This document shows positions 8,250-14,583 of a DNA stretch of 22,134 nucleotides, piece after piece. Origin of the DNA: TMED14 sp965657195. Its GTDB lineage: Bacteria; Bacteroidota; Bacteroidia; Flavobacteriales; Schleiferiaceae. The stretch spans positions 1-22,134 of the forward strand of contig CBFHNK010000024.1 in the NCBI GenBank assembly GCA_965657195.1, written 5' to 3'. The notes under the pieces were generated by a model. It saw only the letters and a list, made by a program, of their open reading frames with translations. It ran no database searches and had not been told where the DNA came from. The translations under genes were made by a program, and so were the position numbers. Each line of letters begins with the position of its first letter. Within the stretch, counting starts at the first letter, position 1.

Positions 8250-9434
8250 ATGGAAGTCTGGTACACCGAAGCATCTCAATGGCTGCTCACGCCCATGGCG
8301 TCGGCATTGATGGTGTCGTCCGGACTTGCGTCGCTCGTGGCGTTGCTCGCCGTGGCTTTCGCTTCGCGTGGCTTGTCGGCGCTCAAACCCAAGGTGTCTG
8401 AGGGTGCGCCCGCAGCGGCCAAAGACTTGGCTCTGTTGGTAGTCGGCCGCAATGCGGCTCCGTGGTTTGAAGAGTGGATTGCGGGATTTGCTGCAAGTGG
8501 ACTGTCGTCGACCGTTGAAATGGTCGTGATTGACAACCAGAGTGAGGACGATACGGCCCACCGCATTGAGCAGCTGCGCCTTCAGTACCCGTGGCTGACG
8601 GTGGTTACGGTTCCGCATAGCGACCGTTTTTGGCGCACTCGAAAGCTTGCGATGACCTTGGGCGTCAAGGCGACCAAGCGCAGCAACTTAGTGTGGGTAG
8701 ACGCGGCAACCATTCCGCCTGCGGACTTTTCGAACTGGCTCGGATGGCTCACCAACCCTTTGAACGATCGCAATGTAGCAGCGGTCTGGGGCCCCGTTCA
8801 GGTGGTCGACGCCAAGTCTGCGGTTCGTATGCCAATGGCTGCGGGCCAAATATGGGCTTGGCTGCGCCAGCACACAGGCGGAATTCCGAGCTCACTCATT
8901 CCTGTGAATTTGGCGTTTCGCTCCACAGATTTTATGGACCGCAAGGGCTTTCAGGACAGTATGCATGTAGACGGCGGTGAAGGCGAACTACTCATGGGTG
9001 TGCTCGCTGGTCCCGGTCGTGTGGCGTTGGCTACAGATGCGGTGGTTGCGCGGCGTGGAAGCATTCAGCGCGACCCCAAATTGCGCGAAGTGCGCCCGGC
9101 TGCCGAACAGACTGCCCTGATTTTGGCCTTTTTTGGGCTCTGGATTACGGACCTCGCCGGGCTCATTGCCCTACTTGGAGTGGCCGGTCACTGGGTGCTT
9201 AGTGCGCAAGAAGGTTTGGATCCGCTTCGCGATTTTTACCGCAACCAGGCCTTGTTTGCTGCCGGAAGTTGGATTGCCCTGCACGCTGTAGTAGGCACGA
9301 TGCTCATCGTACACTTTAGCCGTTTTGGTGCGTGGTTCGAAGCCGTGCGGGTTCCGTTTTGGATTCGTGTGGACGCGGTTCGCCGTCGAATCCCAAAACG
9401 CGACCCGATGGCCAAACCCTTTTGGAAGGGCTAA
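8250..9434 (+). CDS. Membrane-anchored GT2-like glycosyltransferase with altered catalytic motifs
   Basis: The 394-residue protein has one N-terminal membrane helix (about 15-40), a GT-A-like domain (58-270) and two C-terminal hydrophobic segments (about 288-318 and 334-358). The fold is recognisable from ALLVVGRNAAPWFEEWIAGF, VVIDNQSEDDT, DRFWRTRKLAMTLGVKA and GPVQVVD. The segment FWxxxKxAxTLGxKA is shared with flavobacterial family-2 glycosyltransferases. The usual NE becomes NA (68-69), DD becomes DN (95-96), the DxD-type TDADC becomes VDAAT (150-154), and GGEDD becomes GGEGE (242-246). The substrate is unknown and catalysis is doubtful. Its stop overlaps the rsmG start by 1 bp (TAATG), so the two are probably co-translated. 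Confidence 0.75.
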   Translation: MEVWYTEASQWLLTPMASALMVSSGLASLVALLAVAFASRGLSALKPKVSEGAPAAAKDLALLVVGRNAAPWFEEWIAGFAASGLSSTVEMVVIDNQSEDDTAHRIEQLRLQYPWLTVVTVPHSDRFWRTRKLAMTLGVKATKRSNLVWVDAATIPPADFSNWLGWLTNPLNDRNVAAVWGPVQVVDAKSAVRMPMAAGQIWAWLRQHTGGIPSSLIPVNLAFRSTDFMDRKGFQDSMHVDGGEGELLMGVLAGPGRVALATDAVVARRGSIQRDPKLREVRPAAEQTALILAFFGLWITDLAGLIALLGVAGHWVLSAQEGLDPLRDFYRNQALFAAGSWIALHAVVGTMLIVHFSRFGAWFEAVRVPFWIRVDAVRRRIPKRDPMAKPFWKG

Positions 9435-10030
9435 TGGACACGTCAGCATTTTCTTTTTTAAGCGACGATTCGATCGCGAAGCTCCGGGCGCTTCCGGATC
9501 TCTACCGCGAGTGGAACGCCCAAATCAACGTCGTATCGCGCAAGGATCTGGACAACCTTTGGGAGCGCCACATCGCCCATTCACTCGTGCTGGGCCAGAT
9601 TCTGCCCCTCAAGGCGGGCCTAAGGGTGGCTGACATCGGAACCGGCGGTGGATTCCCTGGAATTCCGCTTGCCATCGCCTTTCCCGAGGTGGAATGGGTT
9701 CTGGTTGATTCGATCGCCAAAAAAATCAAAGTGGTCCAGGCGGTCGCAGATGCCCTAGGACTCACCAACGTTCGTCCCGTGTGGGGGCGCATGGAAACCG
9801 TGAAAGGGCCTTTTGACCTCGCGGTGACGCGGGCTGTAGCTCCAGCCGCAGACCTCAAGCAGTGGATGAAAGGCCACTGGTCCTCAAAGCCCAACACGGC
9901 CCTCTACGCCCTCAAAGGCGGTGACTTGACCGAAGAATTGCGCGGAATCCGCCACCGCATCCATCCGCTTTCGCAGTGGTTGCCCGGCGAGTTCTACGAG
10001 ACCAAGGTCGTCGTAGAACTGCCAGCCTAA
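9434..10030 (+). CDS. rsmG: 16S rRNA (guanine527-N7)-methyltransferase RsmG
   Basis: The 198-residue SAM-dependent enzyme methylates N7 of G527 in 16S rRNA. It shows YREWNAQINVVSRKDLDNLWERHIAHSL, with the typical N-[IV]-[ST]-x-R and HxxHSL pattern. The SAM loop ADIGTGGGFPGIPLAIAFP lies near residues 65-83, and VTRAVAP precedes the C-terminal part. The frame is open to 9332, but that region is glycosyltransferase coding sequence. The ATG at 9434 overlaps the preceding stop by 1 bp and fits the family length. It is followed by an AT-rich spacer and a convergent gene. Confidence 0.95.
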   Translation: MDTSAFSFLSDDSIAKLRALPDLYREWNAQINVVSRKDLDNLWERHIAHSLVLGQILPLKAGLRVADIGTGGGFPGIPLAIAFPEVEWVLVDSIAKKIKVVQAVADALGLTNVRPVWGRMETVKGPFDLAVTRAVAPAADLKQWMKGHWSSKPNTALYALKGGDLTEELRGIRHRIHPLSQWLPGEFYETKVVVELPA

Positions 10031-10049
10031 ACGTGTAAATTGTTTTTTG

Positions 10050-10108
10050 TTTCTTGTTTCTAGTCACTAGCAACCAGCAACTAAAAACTAGCCACTAGGA
10101 GCAAGAAA
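10050..10108. repeat. AT-rich repeat-like spacer with inverted and direct repeats, possible bidirectional terminator
   Basis: Imperfect inverted arms TTTCTTGTTTCTAGT (10050-10064) and ACTAGGAGCAAGAAA (10094-10108) match at 13 of 15 positions. Inside, CTAGTCACTAG (10060-10070) and CTAGCCACTAG (10088-10098) form a direct repeat differing at one base, and CAACCAGCAACTA lies between. A T-rich tract precedes the left arm. It occupies the gap between convergent rsmG and pruA and differs sharply in composition from the surroundings. It could stop transcription from both sides or be one copy of a dispersed repeat. Confidence 0.6.
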
Positions 10109-10119
10109 CCAGCAATCGT

Positions 10120-11745
10120 TTACCCCAAGAACGGGTAGCGGTAGTCTGCAGGCGGAACCAATGTCTCTTTAATGGTTCGGGGTGAAACCCAACGAAGGAG
10201 GTTCAGGACTGAACCGGCTTTGTCGTTGGTGCCCGATCCGCGCGCTCCACCAAAGGGCTGCTGGCCGACTACGGCGCCTGTGGGCTTGTCGTTGACGTAG
10301 AAGTTTCCGGCGGCAAAGCTGAGGCGGCGCGTTGCCTCGTCAACGGCGTAGCGGTCGCGAGAGAATACGGCCCCTGTGAGGGCGTACTCAGAGGTTCGGT
10401 TGATCAGGTCGAGGGTTTCGCTCCATGCGGAATCTTCGTAGACGAAAATGGTCAGGAACGGACCGAAGATTTCTTCGCACATGGTGCGGAAGTGCGGGTT
10501 GGTCGTCACCACCACCGTGGGTTCGACGAAGTAGCCCTTGGACTTGTCGTGGCCTCCGCCCACAATCAGCTCGACGTCCTCGCGGCCCTTGGCGTAGTCA
10601 ATGAAGGACACGGTCTTGTCAAACGAACGCTCGTCAATGACTGCCGTGATAAAGTTGGAGGGATCGCCGGGGCTGCCCATCTTAAAGCTCTTGACGTCTT
10701 CGACGAGCTTGGCCTTGACGGCGGGCCAAAGGCTTGCGGGCACGTACGCACGCGAGGCGGCCGAACACTTTTGACCTTGGAACTCAAAAGCTCCGCGGCT
10801 TAGCGAAGTGGCGACTTCGAGTGCGTCGGCAGATGGGTGTGCCAGGACGAAGTCCTTTCCGCCTGTTTCGCCCACAATGCGTGGGTAGGCTTTGTAGCGG
10901 TCGATGTTGGTTCCGATCTCCTTCCAGAGGTGCTTGAAGACGCCAGTCGATCCGGTGAAGTGCAGTCCGGCAAAGTCGGGGTGCTTAAAGACTACGTCGC
11001 CCACGGCAGGTCCATCGGCGTACACGAGGTTGATTACTCCGTCAGGAAGTCCTGCTTTGCGGAAGATCTCCATGATCACCCATGCCGAGTAGATCTGGGC
11101 ATCCGCGGGCTTCCACACCGCCACGTTGCCCATCAGTGCAGGTGCAGCGGGGAGGTTGCCGGCAATCGCCGTGAAGTTAAACGGCGTAATTGCAAGGATG
11201 AATCCTTCGAGGGCGCGGTACTCCATACGGTTCCAGACGCCGGGCGAGCTTTCGGGCTGCTGGGCGTAGATCTCAGTCATGAACTGCACGTTGAAGCGCA
11301 AAAAGTCGGCAAACTCGCAGGCCGCATCAATTTCGGCTTGGTGTACGGTCTTGGACTGCGCAAGCATGGTCGCCGCGTTGATCGTGGCGCGGTAGGGGCC
11401 GCTTACGAGGTCGGCGGCGCGCAAAAAGATTCCGGCGCGTTCAAACCAGGGCATCGACGACCACGAAGCGTGGGCGGCTAATGCGGCGTCTACGGCTTGC
11501 TCGACGTGCACTTTGGTGCCCCAGTGGTAGCGGCCGATGACGCGCTGGTGGTCGTGGGGCGGGCGGCAGTCGCGGAGTTCGCCCGTGCGCACTTCCTTGC
11601 CGCCGATGAACATCGGAATATCTACCTGCTCGCCGAGCATGCGTTCGTAGGTCGACAAAAGGCGGGTGCGCTCGGGGGTTCCGGGAGCGTAGCTGTACAC
11701 AGGCTCGTTAATGGCCTTGGGGACGTTGAATAGTGCGTTCGGCAT
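10120..11745 (-). CDS. pruA: L-glutamate gamma-semialdehyde dehydrogenase
   Basis: The enzyme oxidises glutamate-gamma-semialdehyde (from P5C) to glutamate with NAD, the last step of proline catabolism. The ATG at 11745 gives 541 residues, usual for the single-domain long form. Motifs are AITPFNFTAIAGNLP (185-199), FTGSTGVFKHLW (263-274), VGETGGKDFVLAHPSAD (291-307, general base Glu293), EFQGQKCSAASRAYVP (321-336, catalytic Cys327), EEIFGPFLTIFVY and FGGARGSGTNDKAG. An extension to 11886 would overlap the phosphatase gene and is rejected. It is the last gene of the long minus-strand run, 44 bp after the phosphatase. No proline dehydrogenase is in the window. Confidence 0.96.
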   Translation of the reverse strand: MPNALFNVPKAINEPVYSYAPGTPERTRLLSTYERMLGEQVDIPMFIGGKEVRTGELRDCRPPHDHQRVIGRYHWGTKVHVEQAVDAALAAHASWSSMPWFERAGIFLRAADLVSGPYRATINAATMLAQSKTVHQAEIDAACEFADFLRFNVQFMTEIYAQQPESSPGVWNRMEYRALEGFILAITPFNFTAIAGNLPAAPALMGNVAVWKPADAQIYSAWVIMEIFRKAGLPDGVINLVYADGPAVGDVVFKHPDFAGLHFTGSTGVFKHLWKEIGTNIDRYKAYPRIVGETGGKDFVLAHPSADALEVATSLSRGAFEFQGQKCSAASRAYVPASLWPAVKAKLVEDVKSFKMGSPGDPSNFITAVIDERSFDKTVSFIDYAKGREDVELIVGGGHDKSKGYFVEPTVVVTTNPHFRTMCEEIFGPFLTIFVYEDSAWSETLDLINRTSEYALTGAVFSRDRYAVDEATRRLSFAAGNFYVNDKPTGAVVGQQPFGGARGSGTNDKAGSVLNLLRWVSPRTIKETLVPPADYRYPFLG

Positions 11746-11789
11746 ACATCTAAGGGTTTGGTGCGGCCGCTCGGGTCGCGAGTTGTACG

Positions 11790-12434
11790 TCAAAGGTCGG
11801 TACTGTGGGTCGGTTCGCGAAGGAATTCTAAAATTTCTCCAGTTCGGGTGAGGCGGATGGCGTGCAATCCGCCTCCCCGCCAGCAACCGGTATCAATGCC
11901 CCACGCGTTGGCCGATGGGTAGTAGCGCGGAATACCGGGCTCTTGGATCACGTGCCCAAAAATCTGAAGTTTACCGACGTTTTTGAGCGCGGAACGGTTG
12001 TGGAGCACCGACCGCAAGTTGCCCGCGATGAAGGGGTCGCGAGCGTGCAGTGCAACCCCAGCGTGGGTGATCAGCACGTACTTATTCTCCCACTTTAAGG
12101 GCAGGCGGCGCATCCAGTCGATGGTTTTTTTCAGCGGAATTCCGCGGCGCAAAAGGTCCTTTTTGAACTTCTCGTAAAAGGCCAAGTTTTGAGTCGGTTG
12201 GTCGTAGGCGTCGACAAGCATTTGCTCGTGGTTGCCGCGCACCACAAACACGCTGTAGGGATATTCGGTCTGAAGATCCCTTAGGTATTCAATCACCTTG
12301 GCGGACTTCGGGCCCTTGTTGACCAAGTCGCCCACCAAAATGAGAAACTCGTCGTGCGGATTCCATTGACCGCGCACCAACGTTTTTAAGGTCTTTGAGC
12401 ACCCGTGCACGTCGGCCACGACCAAAAGGTTCAT
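11790..12434 (-). CDS. Calcineurin-like (PPP-family) metallophosphatase
   Basis: The 214-residue cytoplasmic phosphoesterase has the complete metal-binding signature: DVHG (8-11), GDLVNKGP (35-42), GNHE (67-70), His124 in THAG, and His161 in FGH. This pattern fits the group that includes bacterial Ser/Thr phosphatases and dinucleoside-tetraphosphatase-like enzymes; the true substrate is unknown. The C-terminal segment NAWGIDTGCWRGGGLHAIRL (176-195) is typical of this group, where the product ends after a final beta-strand. It starts 10 bp after the dnaN stop and ends 44 bp before pruA, so it is probably co-transcribed with both. Confidence 0.9.
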   Translation of the reverse strand: MNLLVVADVHGCSKTLKTLVRGQWNPHDEFLILVGDLVNKGPKSAKVIEYLRDLQTEYPYSVFVVRGNHEQMLVDAYDQPTQNLAFYEKFKKDLLRRGIPLKKTIDWMRRLPLKWENKYVLITHAGVALHARDPFIAGNLRSVLHNRSALKNVGKLQIFGHVIQEPGIPRYYPSANAWGIDTGCWRGGGLHAIRLTRTGEILEFLREPTHSTDL

Positions 12435-12444
12435 TGCGCTGGTT

Positions 12445-13566
12445 CTATGCGTTGAGCATCACCGGCATGACCAGCATCAGCAGGTCTTCGCCGTCTTCGC
12501 TGGGGCGGTCCGGAAAAAGGAGTCCGGCACGGTTCGGCGCAGAAAATTCCCAAACCACAGAACTTGAGTCGACGTTGCCCAGCATTTCTACGATGAATCG
12601 GCTGTTGAACCCGATTTCGAGGTCACTGCCCTCGTAGCTGCAGGTCAAGCGCTCGTGGGCTTTGTTGGCGAAATCTGGATCCTCGGCACTGATGAACAGC
12701 TCGTTACCCGCCATTTTGAGGCGAATCTGGTGGGTGGTCTTGTTGGCAAACAGGCTCACGCGCTTGACGCTTCCGGTGAACGCTCCGCGGTCGACCGTCA
12801 TGCGGTTGGGATTGTTCTTTGGAATCACTCCCTCGAAGTTGGGGTACTTGCCGTCGATGAGGCGGCAAATCAGGGTGACGCCGTCGTAGGTGAACTGGGC
12901 ATTCTGCTCGGTGTAGCGAATCTCGACGAGGTCGTCGTTGCTGCCCAGCGTGGCTTTCAAAAGGTTCAGCGGCTTTTTGGGCATGATGAACTCAGCCGTT
13001 TGTGGTGCGGCAAAGTCGCTGCGGCGGTAGCGCACGAGCTTGTGGGCATCGGTGGCTACAAACGTGAGGCTTTCGGGGGTGAGCTGAAAAAACACTCCAC
13101 TCATTACAGGGCGAAGGTCGTCGTTGCCGGCGGCAAAAAGGGTCTTGGCAATGGCGGTTCCGAGTACGTGCGCAGGCAATTCAACGGTCACCGTGGCATC
13201 GACGTCGGGAGCCTTTGGGTACTCGGCCGCATCGACGTACGAAATGGCGTACTTACCGAAGTCGCTGCTCACCTCAAGGCTGTGTGCGCTGGGGTTGAAG
13301 GTGAACGTGAGCGGCTGCTCAGGGAAGCTCTTGACGGTGTCGAGCAGCATCCGCGCCGGGATGGCCGCGGTGGCGGAACTCTCGGAAGCCACGTCCAACG
13401 TAGTCGTCATCGTCGTCTCGAGGTCAGACGCGGTTATGGTGAGCTTATTGGGTTCGAGTACGACCAAAAAATGGTCGAGAATCGGCAGGGTGTGGTTGGA
13501 TTGAATGACACCCGAAACGGTCTGTAGCGCGCGGAGTAGCTGTCCGCTGGAAACGATGAACTTCAT
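12445..13566 (-). CDS. dnaN: DNA polymerase III beta subunit (sliding clamp)
   Basis: The 373-residue protein forms the ring that tethers DNA polymerase III to DNA. The N-terminus MKFIVSSGQLLRALQTVSGVI and NHTLPILDHFLV are typical. SLTFVATDAHKLVRYRR lies in the second clamp domain, and the C-terminus ends MLVMPVMLN, part of the hydrophobic partner-binding pocket. Length and three-domain layout are normal. It is not beside dnaA or recF, which is common in Bacteroidota; here it follows the DUF4340-like gene by 18 bp. A near-consensus -7 box lies just before the ATG, so it may have its own promoter inside the run. Confidence 0.97.
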   Translation of the reverse strand: MKFIVSSGQLLRALQTVSGVIQSNHTLPILDHFLVVLEPNKLTITASDLETTMTTTLDVASESSATAAIPARMLLDTVKSFPEQPLTFTFNPSAHSLEVSSDFGKYAISYVDAAEYPKAPDVDATVTVELPAHVLGTAIAKTLFAAGNDDLRPVMSGVFFQLTPESLTFVATDAHKLVRYRRSDFAAPQTAEFIMPKKPLNLLKATLGSNDDLVEIRYTEQNAQFTYDGVTLICRLIDGKYPNFEGVIPKNNPNRMTVDRGAFTGSVKRVSLFANKTTHQIRLKMAGNELFISAEDPDFANKAHERLTCSYEGSDLEIGFNSRFIVEMLGNVDSSSVVWEFSAPNRAGLLFPDRPSEDGEDLLMLVMPVMLNA

Positions 13567-13570
13567 GCTG

Positions 13571-13578
13571 CAAAGTAA
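13571..13578 (-). promoter_or_regulatory. Possible -7 box of dnaN
   Basis: TTACTTTG on the minus strand matches TAnnTTTG at all fixed positions but one, and ends 4 nt before the dnaN ATG. It would act as an internal promoter giving a near-leaderless dnaN mRNA. A TTG about 15 nt upstream is closer than the usual -33 spacing. Confidence 0.35.
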
Positions 13579-13584
13579 TTACCT

Positions 13585-14583
13585 CTACGAACGCAATCCG
13601 CGAGAACTTTTCAACAGGTGTTGAAGACCAAAGCGCTGTACAAGCACCATTCGGCCGTCGTCCAAAAACGCATAAAAACGGTTGGGGTCAAACGTTTGGG
13701 GTAGGCCGTCGTCCGTAATCGCCTCGGGGTCGCCTGGAATGTGGTACAGCAGCATGGAATTCACGCTTCCGTCGGTGCGCCGAACTTCGACTCGAACCCG
13801 TGGGGGCAAGGCTTTCAGGCTGTCTTGCCTCGCGTAGGCTCCGTCAGTCGGGATGATGACGCCCTCGTACTGGCTGCTCGCAATAGCTTTCAAAAGGGCC
13901 TGGACCTTCATGCCGTCAGCGGGTTGCCCAGAAAGCGACCAACTCCCGTCCTTGTTGATAAGTTCTATGTTGGCCTTCGCGGAATCCATGTACGAAATGG
14001 ATACCGCAGACACGGGCTCTTGGTTGGGCCACAGCACCCGATGGCGCCAAAGGTCTTCGCGCAAAAAGAATCGGCTGCTCAAGTAGCCATTAAATCCGGG
14101 GATGTGCACGGCCACGGGACGTCCGAATCCATCGCGAAGGAAGTAGGTGCCGAGCATGTCGGGTGTTTCGGTTCCGACTGTAAACGATTTAAGCGTTTGA
14201 TCACCGGCAAACACATCCACGTGCACCCCGTAGGTTGCCATCGACGACAGGATATTGGTCGTGGCGGCATCGGGAGCAAATCCGCGCAAGCGAACGCGGT
14301 AGAGCGTTTCGAGCAGGACCTCAATCGCGTCGGGGCGGGCTGGCGAGGTTCCGTTGATCAGCCAAACACCGGCTTCGCGGGTGAGGACGGCGGTGTCGGG
14401 ACTGCGGTTCCACAGTACGATGCGGTCAATGGACGCGGTATCATCGATCGCAAAGTCGTAGGCTTCAGGGCTGAGGTCGTCGTGGCTCCGGTTTTCGCGA
14501 ACGATGAGAAAGATCACCCCGGCGGTGGCCACGGCGAGTACGATTAGGGTTCCGCGCAGGCGAAAGGATTTAGACTTAGGCAT
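13585..14583 (-). CDS. DUF4340-like membrane-anchored protein
   Basis: The 332-residue protein has a short basic N-terminus, one membrane helix (about 11-27, GTLIVLAVATAGVIFLIV) and a soluble outer part rich in beta-strands. Segments such as IDRIVLWNRSPDTAVLTREAG, TNILSSMATYGVHVDVF and KSFTVGTETPDMLGTYFLRDG look like DUF4340 proteins, which often sit beside GldG-type ABC transporter genes. The function is unknown. The ATG at 14583 overlaps the stop of the GldF-GldG gene by 8 bp (ATGCCTAA), implying coupled translation and a shared role; it may be an accessory subunit of that transporter. A longer frame to 14664 is rejected because it runs inside the upstream gene. Confidence 0.75.
   Translation of the reverse strand: MPKSKSFRLRGTLIVLAVATAGVIFLIVRENRSHDDLSPEAYDFAIDDTASIDRIVLWNRSPDTAVLTREAGVWLINGTSPARPDAIEVLLETLYRVRLRGFAPDAATTNILSSMATYGVHVDVFAGDQTLKSFTVGTETPDMLGTYFLRDGFGRPVAVHIPGFNGYLSSRFFLREDLWRHRVLWPNQEPVSAVSISYMDSAKANIELINKDGSWSLSGQPADGMKVQALLKAIASSQYEGVIIPTDGAYARQDSLKALPPRVRVEVRRTDGSVNSMLLYHIPGDPEAITDDGLPQTFDPNRFYAFLDDGRMVLVQRFGLQHLLKSSRGLRS

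Noticed and set aside
7643..8401. A 252-residue plus-strand frame opposite tgt
   Set aside because: It is antisense to conserved tgt motifs and low in recognisable features.
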